Shown here: positions 1 through 9,862 of the stretch, one piece after another
Layout of the letters: every line of letters starts with the position of its first letter
How positions within the stretch are numbered: position 1 is the stretch's first letter
DNA from: Tetrapisispora phaffii CBS 4417
Taxonomy: Eukaryota; Ascomycota; Saccharomycetes; Saccharomycetales; Saccharomycetaceae
DNA length: 64,000 nucleotides
Direction: 5' to 3'
NCBI RefSeq assembly: GCF_000236905.1
Contig: NC_016520.1
Coordinates: forward strand, 434,001 to 498,000
Made by a program: the position numbers and the translations under genes
The notes under the pieces: generated by a model
Told to the model about the DNA's origin: nothing
What the model saw: the letters and a program-made list of their open reading frames with translations, nothing else
Databases searched by the model: none

Positions 1-1508
1 TAGCAATGGAATTGGGATTCGTGAGATTTTAAGGTGACGTACTCTAATGAGGTGGTATTTATGCCATCTCTGACGGTTGTGACTAGACACAAATCAGCAG
101 CTCTCAATAGAGATAGATAAACATCATTTGGTATTCTCATGTAGTAATGCTGTACAGGTGTAAAATTCAACTCACCATATTGAGCATTAATAGAATTAAC
201 TATGTCGTTGATTTGTTGTTCTAATTTGATAATGGATGAATTATATCTATTAGCAATAGGACTACTAACTTGAATTAAACACACTTTACCAATCCATTCT
301 GGATTCATAGCTAAAAATGTTTCAAAGGCTCTTAGTTTTTGAATTACTCCTGTAGTTTCATTCAAACGATCTCTACCAATGATGATTTTTTTACCTTGAT
401 AAGCCTGTTTAATTGCTAAAACCTTTGCATCGACATTTTTATTGAATGCATTCTTCAAGAAGCTTTTAGAATCTATACCAATTGGCAATGAATCAACAAT
501 AATATCACCACCATAAACACTTAAATTATATTGATCTAAGTCAAACGTGTTATTGAAAATCTTTTTGTGAGTACAATCCAACAATCTCTTACATGAAGAA
601 ACAAAATGTCTAGCGAAGCCATCATTTTGAAATGTAACTCTGTCAGCTCCTACCAAACCGTCCAAGATTTGTTTTCTTCTTGGTAAACATCTAAAATACT
701 CATTACTTGGCCAAGAGGTATGATGGAAATAAGCAATTTTAATATTATCGTCTCTATCATTCAATTGCATTCTCAATAATTGTGGTAATAACAACAGATA
801 GTAATCATGAATCCAAATGACATCCCCATTCTTGTAAATTTTTGAAATTTCCATGGCGTAAGCTTCATTGAATTTGACGTAATCGTACCACCAATCCTTC
901 TCTTTCTCACCTTCAGCATTCTGCTTCAATATATAATGAAACGTTGGCCATATAATGTTTTCAGCATACATTCTCCATCTCTTTTGATCTCTTCTTAGCA
1001 GCCAGACCGGATGAACGTTGTCAACATTCACGTTGAACGTATTGCCTTCTTCATTTTTCTTCTCCGGAGCAGAAGGATCGCTATACAGGTAACTCTTCAA
1101 CGCAGAGTTCAATGAATCCAACTGTTGGTTGCTCAAATAAAGTGGGTCGTCATTATTCACAGCAGAACTTGAAGATTTCTCCAAGTTATTCAAATCGTTT
1201 TTCAAATGTTGATCCAAAATATCTGCGTTAATGACTTTTGAATCCAAATCTTTCAACTCAGTTTCATCTTCATTTATTTGTTCATCTTCTTCATGTTTGG
1301 CAAATATTGGAACGTCGTCTCTTGTAATTTCACCTGTCCAACCGACTATATGCTGTTCGTAATTTTCATTGTCATTCAAATATTGGAAAGAAGTATATAA
1401 CGCAGGGTTTGTCAATAAAGGTTTAATGTTCCATTCATCATTATACCCATTCAATTGGATATTGAAAGGTAGCTGTCCTACACAATTAATAATTCTTTGT
1501 TTAGCCAT
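1..1508 (-). CDS. TPS2: Trehalose-6-phosphate phosphatase, N-terminal part (cut by window edge)
   Basis: The frame opens with an ATG at 1506-1508 and runs off the left edge, giving about 502 codons of a protein expected to be near 900 residues. Translation begins MAKQRIINCVGQLPF and contains WTGEITRDD, NVHPVWLLRRDQKRW, WIHDYYLLLLPQLLR and SNEYFRCLPRRKQIL, which are the hallmarks of the glycosyltransferase-20-like half of yeast Tps2. This half is catalytically degenerate in the family; the phosphatase half lies outside the window. Tps2 dephosphorylates trehalose-6-phosphate in the cytosolic trehalose synthase complex with Tps1, which is encoded at 55667-57154. The next genes, SNF11 and IPT1, are also its neighbours in S. 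cerevisiae. The motif equivalent to DGMN of the S. cerevisiae protein reads DGIN here (about residue 480). An acidic Asn/Ser-rich stretch at about residues 70-125 looks low-complexity. Confidence 0.93.
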   Translation of the reverse strand, partial: MAKQRIINCVGQLPFNIQLNGYNDEWNIKPLLTNPALYTSFQYLNDNENYEQHIVGWTGEITRDDVPIFAKHEEDEQINEDETELKDLDSKVINADILDQHLKNDLNNLEKSSSSAVNNDDPLYLSNQQLDSLNSALKSYLYSDPSAPEKKNEEGNTFNVNVDNVHPVWLLRRDQKRWRMYAENIIWPTFHYILKQNAEGEKEKDWWYDYVKFNEAYAMEISKIYKNGDVIWIHDYYLLLLPQLLRMQLNDRDDNIKIAYFHHTSWPSNEYFRCLPRRKQILDGLVGADRVTFQNDGFARHFVSSCKRLLDCTHKKIFNNTFDLDQYNLSVYGGDIIVDSLPIGIDSKSFLKNAFNKNVDAKVLAIKQAYQGKKIIIGRDRLNETTGVIQKLRAFETFLAMNPEWIGKVCLIQVSSPIANRYNSSIIKLEQQINDIVNSINAQYGELNFTPVQHYYMRIPNDVYLSLLRAADLCLVTTVRDGINTTSLEYVTLKSHESQFHC

Positions 1509-2253
1509 CGTTTACAAGTCGTTTTTATAGATATTATTTGCTGCTCCCTATTTTTTCAATAGGTGTTCGAAGAGAGAAATTAGGAAACGAATTAATACAA
1601 ACAACAAAGAAATAGCTCGACACGACTTATATATATATATATATATGTCTGTTGTGTGTGTGTGAATGATCAACTAATAAATACTAGAATGAATTGAGTA
1701 AGTATTACGATCAGGGGGTGATAGATAAAATTCCATATCATGCATTAATTAATTTTTAGTTTATTCATATCCATGACGAATTTTCATTTAGATTTTCCAA
1801 ACATTACCCTGGTTTTCAAGCGCAGAGAGACAAATGAACATTAGAACGACATACAGTCTGCATCAGTACAACAAGCGGGGCTACAAAGCAACCTCATCTC
1901 AAGTAACTTTGCCATGGACAAGGAGACGAGTTGGAAGACCTTGACACCCAACAGCAACGTCATGTGGGGATATATGTTGACATCGTTTGATTAACGTATG
2001 GATTCTTTTGAATAGATAAGGAATGGACAACGAATGGGGGTAAGGGTCCGTGCATCTTACCCAATGATTTTCTTGATAGTGTGGGACAAAGCTTCCATGA
2101 GTGTATATTATACATATTGTACATTACTTAATTATTAAATGAGATGTCTAAAACATACAGTTCTTGTGCTACATTTATGTATTGTGTTTATAGAAACCTA
2201 GTGCCATGTTTTATGAGAGATGGCGGGGATAGGTTTCTGATGAGATGACACTA
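1509..2253. other. Intergenic region between TPS2 and SNF11 (TPS2 promoter side)
   Basis: No gene is supported. Both flanking genes are on the minus strand, so this should hold the SNF11 3' end and the TPS2 promoter. A run of alternating T and A lies at about 1627-1646. One AGGGG stress-element core (1713-1717) lies about 205 bp upstream of the TPS2 ATG, in keeping with stress induction of TPS2 in related yeasts. Confidence 0.6.
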
Positions 2254-2685
2254 TTACCAAATATCGAATACTCTATTTAGTAGTAAATAAAATTTCAATA
2301 TGACATCTTGTTGTGCTGGATTTTGTGGATTTGCATTTGAGTTTGAATTTGTGTTATTAATTAAAGTTGGGGCTTCAATAATCGATGGTTTTGAATTTAA
2401 TTGGCCTTGATTAATTTGCGAAATACATTGTAAATTTGAATGTACTCTTTTCAAATATTGCGAGGATATATTTTGTAATTGTTCCGGCAAACTCGAAATT
2501 GCGACTTTACTGTTTTGTGTAATTGAAAGTAATCTTGATAATAAGATATTGTTTATGTGCAGCAACAGCTCGATCTTATACTTGATCTGGTCGCCAATAC
2601 TCGTTTCGAACAGTTCTTCACCGTTGACCATCACGCCGCCAGCATTTCCATATACAACACCATTGTTGGTCATTGCGCTATCCAT
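2254..2685 (-). CDS. SNF11: SWI/SNF chromatin remodelling complex subunit Snf11
   Basis: Taking the ATG at 2685 gives 143 residues. The open frame continues upstream to 2769, but that extension (MRFGFCSSQ...) resembles nothing and lies ahead of the more natural start MDSAMTNN. The conserved core is clear: YKIELLLHINNILLSRLL, then QYLKRVHSNLQCISQINQ, and the C-terminus FYLLLNRVFDIW, all very like S. cerevisiae Snf11, which is 169 residues. The middle is Asn/Ser-rich. Snf11 is a small nuclear subunit of the SWI/SNF complex that contacts Snf2. It sits between TPS2 and IPT1 as in S. cerevisiae (YDR072C to YDR074W), which strengthens the call. The start is the only real uncertainty. Confidence 0.9.
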   Translation of the reverse strand: MDSAMTNNGVVYGNAGGVMVNGEELFETSIGDQIKYKIELLLHINNILLSRLLSITQNSKVAISSLPEQLQNISSQYLKRVHSNLQCISQINQGQLNSKPSIIEAPTLINNTNSNSNANPQNPAQQDVILKFYLLLNRVFDIW

Positions 2686-4721
2686 CGTTACGGGAGTGGA
2701 TGAGGAGTATACGCGAGTAAGACAGACTTTGAGAAGAGATGTTTGACTTGAACAGAAGCCGAATCTCAAAACTCAACGTCTACTGAACTAGATACCGAGG
2801 CTTGTATATAGAATCGGATTAAATGTTTATATAACCCTATGTTATAGAAATGTGGTATAGCAACACGCCACTTGACAACCATAGTATTCAAGTCAGTCTT
2901 CCATTCATTCCATCTCCAAAAACACAGGCATCGTAAACTTGAGCTGATACCAGTACATGACATGTGTGAATGCACAATCTTCAACAATGATGTTTTTACA
3001 CATTTCGCGACCGCCGGACCCTTGCAGGTGGCGATGAGATGAACACATTCAAAATTCATTTTGCATTGCGCCATTCGTGTTCTTCACCGTCAAAAGACGG
3101 GCCGGCCCAGGGGAAATGTGATATGTAATAAAGTAACGTGATATGTGACTCGCTACTGCTGACGGCCTGCCTGTCTCTGTTGGTCAGTGTTGGTTGGCCA
3201 GAGAATCGGGTTTAATCACCACCCAAACACCGCGCGACATTAGAGAGAACATGTAGGCAGACAGGAAAGCATATTGAAAGTTAGTGTGACCTGTTACTGG
3301 TAAATGCGAGATAAAAGAAGCGATTGGTGATTACCCTTTCCTAACAATGGTGTGTTTGTGTGGGTTAACAACAAAAACAAAAGGGAAATCGAATGATATC
3401 ATTTCTTACCTCCGTGGAATGCAGTGGCAATGTCGCATGGGCCGGAAAAGGCAGTGCTCTTGTCCTTCGGATCCAGAGACTGCTGTTCTGCACATTTGTT
3501 ACTTGAGTACATGAACACAAGTAACAAAATGCACGCCCTTGCGCACACGACGTCCGTGGTGGCAGAACTCTTGTTCGTGTGCATGGGCGAGCGCGAAACT
3601 ATCATCTGTAACCGCACACCGCCCAGAAAAACGTTATATCGGTTCAAAGGGAGGAGACGGACCTGGTACGCCTCCTAGATGTTGATGTGCTAGTCGCTGG
3701 CCCAGAACAAAAGAGAGGGGGGTGGCGCTTGTCTGTTTTCCTCGGATGGCGCTGCAAAAAACGGCTCACATTGCCCAACTGTTGTGCGCACTGTTTTTCT
3801 CTCACACCGTAAATAATACACGAATGTTTGCGCTGCTACCAATAATTACTGCCTGGTCTTCCATCTCTTAAGTGTTCATATTTTGTGGCGTTTCTTTTTC
3901 TTTTTCTTTCTGGGGGGGGGCACTACCGCACGAACACAAGGTAGATGTAGTAGTTATTGTCCGGTTCCGTGGCTCCCTCCCTCTATTCCGCCCCTCTGCC
4001 TCACCCACCACGCCTCCCTCTAATGCTAAGTATGTCACAACCAAGCAAGAAAAGAAAAATAGGAAGCGAAAAAAAGATGCTTAGACTGTCTTGATCGTGT
4101 TTTTTCTTTCTTTCCTAGCCGCTTTTCTCTCGTCGGTAAAATTTCTCTCGAGATATCACTCCATTTTTGTTCAATTAAATTTTTTTTTCTTGCCGTCAAT
4201 AAGAACGTCAACATAATAACAATTTCAAAACCATTGTGCTAATTGTGAAATCTGACCGAACTCACTAAAAGAAAGGCAAGTTTCACCGAAGAATTGAAGA
4301 TGATACTACCCACATTTCAAATATTTTGGTTCAACTATGCTTCTTTGTAAACAAGAACTAACAAGAATCGTAACGTAATAAAAGCTATCCCATTGGTTTT
4401 TTGCAGTCTAAGAAATTTTTTTCTGCTTCCTTTTGTCAATTGCTATTATTAGTAATATATGAGCACTGTGCCATACCCAGTGTACATGAACATCTCCATA
4501 AACAGACATGAAAAGTGTTCATAATTGTATATATATAAACATCGAACTATATGTATTTTGGGTTCATGTAGTTGCAAATCCTCTTGTTGGCGCAAATATA
4601 TACATATACATATCTACATAGACATATATATAGAGGCCTATGGACATATGCATGGCATCACCTCAGTCGTCATAAACATCTCTAACTAACATACATTCGC
4701 ATTCATAGATATATTACCATA
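2686..4721. other. Long SNF11/IPT1 divergent intergenic region, no gene recognised
   Basis: About 2 kb separates the divergent SNF11 and IPT1 starts. Short open frames exist on both strands (for example 2766-3074 minus and the overlapping pair near 3400-3680), but none has recognisable motifs. The stretch at 3050-4050 is richer in GC than its surroundings. It contains a pyrimidine-rich run followed by nine Gs at about 3890-3920. The last 250 bp before IPT1 is AT-rich with many TATATA steps, as expected for a yeast promoter. The length is unusual for this compact genome, and a lost gene or an unrecognised ncRNA is possible. Confidence 0.5.
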
Positions 4722-6311
4722 ATGGTGTTTATTGTTAACGTGGTTAAAAGATTATATAATGGTGCAATTAATAAAAGAAATTTAATTACACTGCCGTTAA
4801 ATTTTCTAATTAATTTTTCGTTAATTTTTCTATGGCTACAACTGTTTGGCCATGCTGGTATTGTTCCAAATGATATAAGACCAAAAATTAACTCTCATAT
4901 TGCATTCTTTGCTGATTTGTATTTATTTGGTGATTATTGGAATGAAATTAAGAACCAAGGTTTATCGAATCATCATATCATAACTACTTTTGCGACTTCA
5001 TTTGCATTCCTAGTTATCGGAACTATTGTCGTTCCTCTATCGATTTGGTATTACTTATATTATGTCAAAAGATTAAAGTATAATTTTTTCAATAAATTCG
5101 ATTATCTATTACATTATAATGTAAACACACAAACATTTAGTCCAAAACATTTCCGGAGTCTATTTTTGCCATTTTTCTTACCATTATTCACATTCATTAT
5201 TTTAAATATTGATCATTATTTTGCCAGCCAAAACCAAGAGAATTTTACAAAAGCAAAAGATTTATTAGCTTGGACTTTTTATGTCATTCTGCATGTTACT
5301 GCACCAATCCTGACCGCCGTTTACCTATACGTTTTCCATCCAGCAGGTGTTTTAAAGTGTTTTGCATTAACTTTAGGTATTCAAAATATCTGCGGTGTAT
5401 TCACGCATATGTTATTGCCAATGGCACCACCTTGGTTCACTCACATGTACGGCATTTATGACACTGAACATGTTAACTACACTCAAGAAGGTTTTGCCGC
5501 GGGCTTAACAAGATTCGATGCCCACTTAGGGTCTCACATGAATACAAACGGTTTCCATTTATCACCAATCGTGTTTGGTGCTGTGCCATCAATTCATTCG
5601 GCAATTGGTTTCCAATGTTTCCTATTTTTAGTCGCTACTTCAACTAAATTAAAAAATAGATTTGTTAAAAACACTATGCACAATAGATTATCGCAATCTT
5701 CTGACGATAGTGCAAGCGATGTAAACATTGAATATTTCGACCTTAACAGCGATAAAAGCTTTAAATTATCAAATGAACAATCATTCGACCAATTGGAAAT
5801 TAACGATTATAATGAACAACGCCTATCACAACCTCAAAACGAAGCAGAAGAATATGTAGCTGGAAGCATGCATTCATATTCTTCTGATGCATTATCAACA
5901 ATTTCAGGCATGTCAGAAAACGCTGAAAACACTGTTTCTTTGAACACTAACAAAAAATCACCATTTGTTGAATACTATATTCAGGATATCGGTGTCTCAA
6001 GTAGATTCTATTTTAGAATCTTAAATATAATTTCATTACCAAGAGTATTAGGATTTCTATTTATCACAATTCAATGGTGGGCAACAATTTATTTGGATCA
6101 CCATTATAGATTCGACTTGTTTATCGGAATGTTGTACGCTTTATTTGCTAACATATTTATCAATCAACTTCTCCTGCAACCCAAAATAATGGAGAAATTT
6201 ATAGATATTAGATTGGGTAAGAAGGCAGATGACGATAACGAAGGTAGGACAATGGGTATGAGAGTATTTAAAGGAACAAAATACGAATGGTTTTTCGATC
6301 CACTAGCATAG
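4722..6311 (+). CDS. IPT1: Inositolphosphotransferase (mannosyl-diinositolphosphoryl-ceramide synthase)
   Basis: 529 residues, close to 527 in S. cerevisiae Ipt1. The protein is a polytopic membrane protein with hydrophobic segments near residues 22-43, 90-115, 145-165, 180-205, 215-235, 290-305, 435-455 and 470-490. It carries the two AUR1/PAP2-like catalytic blocks: GAVPSIHSA at about 286-294 and DHHYRFDLFIG at about 464-474, whose His and Asp residues form the expected catalytic set. The family transfers inositol phosphate to mannosyl-inositolphosphoceramide in the Golgi, the last step in complex sphingolipid synthesis. A hydrophilic Ser/Asn/Glu-rich insert of roughly 100 residues (about 310-410) sits between the catalytic blocks. 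IPT1 next to SNF11 and TPS2 reproduces the S. cerevisiae order. The paralogue Aur1 is shorter and would not be expected here. Confidence 0.92.
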   Translation: MVFIVNVVKRLYNGAINKRNLITLPLNFLINFSLIFLWLQLFGHAGIVPNDIRPKINSHIAFFADLYLFGDYWNEIKNQGLSNHHIITTFATSFAFLVIGTIVVPLSIWYYLYYVKRLKYNFFNKFDYLLHYNVNTQTFSPKHFRSLFLPFFLPLFTFIILNIDHYFASQNQENFTKAKDLLAWTFYVILHVTAPILTAVYLYVFHPAGVLKCFALTLGIQNICGVFTHMLLPMAPPWFTHMYGIYDTEHVNYTQEGFAAGLTRFDAHLGSHMNTNGFHLSPIVFGAVPSIHSAIGFQCFLFLVATSTKLKNRFVKNTMHNRLSQSSDDSASDVNIEYFDLNSDKSFKLSNEQSFDQLEINDYNEQRLSQPQNEAEEYVAGSMHSYSSDALSTISGMSENAENTVSLNTNKKSPFVEYYIQDIGVSSRFYFRILNIISLPRVLGFLFITIQWWATIYLDHHYRFDLFIGMLYALFANIFINQLLLQPKIMEKFIDIRLGKKADDDNEGRTMGMRVFKGTKYEWFFDPLA

Positions 6312-6905
6312 TTATATAAATATATACATTTGTAATATAAACAGATTGTTCACAGTACGACATTTCTTTTAGTTCAAAGTAAAAGGGCAAGACTCGTAGC
6401 ATAGCAGTACTTCATAGCTTACAGCTTAATACATGTTAAGGTATGTATCAGATAAGAGAACATGAGAAGAAACTGTTTTGCTTTGTTATTTGTTTGGTCA
6501 ATTTGTGAAGACTACTAACTGAGTCACAAGAAACAAGTTTGAAAATAACGAATAGAACTAGTAACCTTTCACAGAAGGGCAACATAACACAACACTTAAA
6601 ATAATAATACTTGATATACAGTCAACTTTCTAATTAAATATTAACTAAATCATCATTTTCAGTAATTATTTGGGTGTCAATATTAAATAATATTAACAAG
6701 AATATTTCTTTTGTCACTGCTACTATTAAAACCAGAAACGCGATCGTAGGTAAGCTCCTGGGTTTAACGTGTCTTTCATAATCGCGTTAACTCTTCCTAT
6801 ATGGAAAACCTTTCGTTCTTATCTTGGAAGCTTTTAGCAAATAATGCAGAATTAACGTAGAACGTACATATCGTTGTTGCTTCATTTTCATTTTTTTCAA
6901 TTAGG

Positions 6906-6935
6906 AGGGTGCGGCAACGGCCAGCAGCGGGTGTA
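6906..6935 (-). promoter_or_regulatory. Candidate Aft1 iron-regulon sites upstream of FTR1
   Basis: Read on the minus strand, 6928-6935 is TACACCCG, a full match to the Aft1 consensus YRCACCCR, and 6906-6913 is CGCACCCT, a seven-of-eight match. They lie 15 bp apart and about 830 bp upstream of the FTR1 start. FTR1 is a classical Aft1 target in S. cerevisiae. The distance is large for a yeast activator site, so the role is inferred only. Confidence 0.35.
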
Positions 6936-7624
6936 GTCACAGAATTGTAACATATTTTAAGTGACAGTAATTAAAACCTAATCGAGATTTAATAGAATTA
7001 CAATACTGTAATAAAATACTTCATATAATGGGAACTGGTCGCTTAAAAAGGCAATAACTAATGGCAATTGACTGGAGCTTGTTTGTTTGTTTAGACCAAT
7101 AAACAACCACATACATAAAACACAAAACAAAATAAAATAAATTGGCACTGCACTACATAACACACTTTATCTAAGACATTGTGTGACTATTTTTGTTGCA
7201 ACTTCGTGCATATTAATATAAAAAAAGCGAAATGTTATAATATAGATAATGGAGGTCAAATAATAATTGCTTAACTTGAGGTGCCTCTGCAGCTCGTTTT
7301 CCTCATAAAATAATAGGTGTTTTCGATATATTTCAATGCTGAGCATATCGGGCTTCTTGGTCATATAGGTCTATATTTCGAAATTCTATGGTAAGATATT
7401 ATGTATATACATATTTTGCTAGAAAGGAAAGATTCATGTTTTACAACAAAAACATTTTGAAGAGTCCAAATGTTCCTTGAGCGATATTGACATACATTGA
7501 ACTAAAGCAGAAGATGTCTTATTGTTTTTGCATCAGCATTGTGTTGTAGCTCATCGGTTTAACTTTAGGTTTTTTCTGTACTACCTATGTGTAAGACCTT
7601 GGAAATCGTTAGTAATTAAAATAG

Positions 7625-7632
7625 TATATAAA
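7625..7632 (+). promoter_or_regulatory. TATA box of FTR1
   Basis: TATATAAA lies 133 bp before the FTR1 ATG. In yeasts transcription starts roughly 40-120 bp downstream of the TATA, which would place the two short upstream frames at 7681 and 7692 in or close to the leader. Confidence 0.55.
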
Positions 7633-7680
7633 GGTGCCAAAAAAAAATAGTTATCACTACAGTTGTTGTAAATTTCAATC

Positions 7681-7742
7681 ATGGTTCAATAATGCTTTTA
7701 AATAAATTTGTGTTCTTTCTTGTACAAGAGCTATCTCAATAA
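7681..7742 (+). promoter_or_regulatory. Two overlapping upstream reading frames in the FTR1 leader
   Basis: ATG GTT CAA TAA at 7681-7692 encodes MVQ. Its stop overlaps the next start in a TAATG junction, and the second frame at 7692-7742 encodes 16 residues (MLLNKFVFFLVQELSQ). The FTR1 ATG follows 22 bp later at 7765. Whether they are in the mRNA depends on the transcription start, which cannot be read from sequence. Confidence 0.4.
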
Positions 7743-7764
7743 GAATATTTGGCTTAATTTTATA

Positions 7765-9003
7765 ATGGGTAAAAATAAAGTATTCAATGTCGCTGTCTTT
7801 TTTGTTGTCTTTAGAGAGTGTTTAGAGGCTGTCATTATTGTTTCTGTTTTATTATCATTTTTAAAACAGGCAATTGGCAGTAAAGATAAGAAATTATATA
7901 AAAAATTGGTCTTTCAGGTTTGGACAGGTGTCGTGACTGGTTTCATCATATGTTTAGCAATCGGTGGTGGTTTTATTGGTGCTTACTATCGTTATCAAAA
8001 CGATATTTTCGGCAATGCTGAAGATTTGTGGGAAGGTATCTTCTGCATGGTGGCTACAATCATGATTACCATGATGGGTATCCCTATGTTGAGAATGAAT
8101 AAAATGCAGAGTAAATGGAGAGTTAAGATCGCAAAGTCACTAGTTGAAAAACCAGAAAGAAAGAGAGATTATTTTAGATTAGGTTTCCTTGCTAGGAGAT
8201 ACGCAATGTTTATATTGCCATTCATTACCGTATTGAGAGAAGGTTTAGAAGCAGTTGTATTCGTTGCTGGTGCAGGTATTACAACACAAGGCTCTGTAGC
8301 AACTGCTTATCCTCTACCTGTATTTGTTGGTTTAATTGCTGGTGGTATTGTTGGTTTCTTATTATACTATGGTGCCTCTCGCTCTTCATTACAAGTGTTT
8401 TTAGTCATATCAACAGGTATTCTATACTTGATTTCTGCTGGTTTATTTTCAAGAGGTGCATGGTATTTTGAAAATTACAGATTTAATAAAGCTACTGGTG
8501 GTGACGCTTCTGAATCCGGTGACGGTAATGGTTCCTATAATATCAAAAAAGCTGTCTATCACATCAATTGTTGTAATCCTGAATTGGATAACGGTTGGGA
8601 TATTTTTAACGCTCTTTTAGGATGGCAAAATACTGGTTACTTATCTTCGATTTTATGTTATAATTTCTATTGGTTGGCTTTAATAATTGCTTTATCTTTA
8701 ATGATTTATGAAGAAAGAAATAATCACTTGCCATTCTTCAAGAATCTACAAATGAAGCATTTGAATCCAGGGTATTGGTTAAAGAATAAGAAAGCCAACG
8801 AAATGACCAGGGAACAAGAGTTAGAATTATTGAACAGAGTTGATGATTTAGAATTTGATGATGACGGGATTATTGTTGAAAAACAAGTAGTTAGTGGATC
8901 AAATAAAGAAGATTCCTTCTATGATGATGGTATGGGAAAAAGTTCTCATGCTGAGTCTAAAGACCAATCTGATATTAAAGTAAACACAGATACTTTAGAT
9001 TAA
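7765..9003 (+). CDS. FTR1: High-affinity iron permease Ftr1
   Basis: 412 residues from the ATG at 7765; S. cerevisiae Ftr1 has 404. The frame is open further upstream but without an ATG, so this start is secure. The N-terminus KVFNVAVFFVVFRECLEAV and the block PFITVLREGLEAVVFVAGAG carry the two acidic R-E-x-L-E iron-handling motifs in membrane segments 1 and 4. Seven hydrophobic segments are visible, with the family's GGDASE-DGNGSYN extracellular loop and a cytoplasmic acidic tail from about residue 350. Ftr1 works at the plasma membrane with a multicopper ferroxidase (Fet3), encoded elsewhere. The vacuolar paralogue Fth1 is longer and less similar. FTR1 is not next to IPT1 in S. cerevisiae, so a synteny break lies between them. 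Confidence 0.94.
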   Translation: MGKNKVFNVAVFFVVFRECLEAVIIVSVLLSFLKQAIGSKDKKLYKKLVFQVWTGVVTGFIICLAIGGGFIGAYYRYQNDIFGNAEDLWEGIFCMVATIMITMMGIPMLRMNKMQSKWRVKIAKSLVEKPERKRDYFRLGFLARRYAMFILPFITVLREGLEAVVFVAGAGITTQGSVATAYPLPVFVGLIAGGIVGFLLYYGASRSSLQVFLVISTGILYLISAGLFSRGAWYFENYRFNKATGGDASESGDGNGSYNIKKAVYHINCCNPELDNGWDIFNALLGWQNTGYLSSILCYNFYWLALIIALSLMIYEERNNHLPFFKNLQMKHLNPGYWLKNKKANEMTREQELELLNRVDDLEFDDDGIIVEKQVVSGSNKEDSFYDDGMGKSSHAESKDQSDIKVNTDTLD

Positions 9004-9064
9004 TATAATGTAGTATAAAAACTATGCTTATAATTTGTATATATTTTTAAAAATATGTAAATAA

Positions 9065-9229
9065 CATGGTATATCTTGGATTTGTTTATATAATACATTG
9101 AAAGAACAAGAAATTAATAAAAACAATTCCAAATCTGTTATTTTCGACAGAGGTGGTCATAAAATTAATTCAGCTCGTAATACTTTCTTAGTAGCAATAG
9201 ATACTGCTATCGGTGGTAGATTTGGTTAA
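9065..9229 (+). pseudogene. Coding-like relic without a start codon
   Basis: A 54-codon open stretch between TAA at 9062 and TAA at 9227-9229 has no ATG. Its last part reads SVIFDRGGHKINSAR, then NTFLVAIDTAIGGRFG, which looks protein-like in composition and ends cleanly. FDRGG followed by an Ala/Arg-rich helix and a terminal GG-F is superficially like the C-terminus of bacterial-type ribosomal protein uL18, but I cannot support homology by eye. It may be the tail of a lost gene just downstream of FTR1, or chance. Confidence 0.2.
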
Positions 9230-9325
9230 CTGGGACTGACACTTGGCACCCTTATAAAATTCACTTATTAAATAAATATAATGAATTAAAAAATAATGCC
9301 TTATTTCAATCGGAATTAAAAAATT

Positions 9326-9408
9326 TGAAGGATGCGAGGTTCGAACTCGCGCGGACACCGTCCAACAGATCTTAAGTCTGCCGCCTTAGACCACTCGGCC
9401 AACCCTCC
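9326..9408 (-). tRNA. tRNA-Leu(UAA)
   Basis: On the minus strand the sequence starts GGAGGGTTGGCCGAGTGG, has the anticodon loop CTTAAGA (anticodon TAA), a long class II variable arm and the T arm GAGTTCGAACCTC. It is nearly identical to S. cerevisiae tRNA-Leu(UAA). A and B boxes are intact, the length is 83 nt and no intron is present. LTR pieces begin 64 bp upstream of its 5' end, as is usual for Pol III-targeted retroelements. Confidence 0.96.
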
Positions 9409-9472
9409 ACCTATTTTATGCAATCTCGATAGTATTAACTCTTGTTATGTCACTAATTGAAATAAGGACATA

Positions 9473-9680
9473 ATCAGTCTGCCGTACGTGCTCAGTTCGA
9501 CTACGTCGTCTCGTTGGACAGAACGGTGGATTGAAATATGATGTATATATAAACCCCGGTAATCAATAGTAAATAATTCATTGATCCAGGTCCAAGAGAC
9601 CAGAGAGATTAATCTAATTATAGAGTATATAATTTAACTACATTTTAATATATTAAAGCAATGAATTCATCTATTGAGCA
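9473..9680 (+). mobile_element. LTR family 1, copy 1 (5' truncated)
   Basis: 208 bp matching the 3' part of the full 352-bp LTR at 9863-10214, from ATCAGTCTGCCG to ATCTATTGAGCA. It contains the LTR TATA region (TATATATAAACCCCGG) and an ATG 17 bp from the 3' end. It belongs to a slightly diverged subfamily (AATTCATCTATTGAGCA ending) shared with the fragment at 10492-10571. No primer-binding site is visible after its end. Confidence 0.8.
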
Positions 9681-9862
9681 CCATGAAATTGGACGAACAG
9701 GTAGACCAGTACCATTGATATCTACTTTTGCAATTTACGAGTTAATAACTTTGTGATTGATTTATGTCATGAAGGAAGCCTTGCTATTCTCGAATGAAAG
9801 AAATAAAAGGTGAAAGGAACTTACGAGTTGGAGCTTGATAGTCTGCTTTTTATACCTCAGTA

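Larger units (their letters stand above)
6312..7764. other. Intergenic region IPT1-FTR1, no gene recognised
   Basis: About 1.45 kb between two + strand genes. Small open frames on the minus strand at 6978-7163 and 7167-7364 have no recognisable features and I treat them as chance. Candidate Aft1 sites, a TATA box and two short upstream reading frames relevant to FTR1 are listed separately. Confidence 0.5.

Noticed and set aside
2686..2769. Longer SNF11 start at 2769
   Set aside because: The extra 28 residues are not like Snf11 and a natural start (MDSAMTNN) follows at 2685.
2766..3074. 102-codon open frame on the minus strand upstream of SNF11
   Set aside because: No recognisable motif, odd composition, and it overlaps the SNF11 promoter; likely chance.
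3399..3678. Overlapping open frames on both strands
   Set aside because: Opposite-strand shadows of one GC-rich stretch with no protein features.
7708..7764. Extended FTR1 N-terminus
   Set aside because: The upstream codons begin with TTG and do not resemble Ftr1; the ATG at 7765 gives the conserved start.
9681..9862. Retroelement interior after LTR copy 1
   Set aside because: A short frame continues from the LTR ATG, but there is no initiator-tRNA primer-binding site and it stops after about 30 codons; evidence is too thin.
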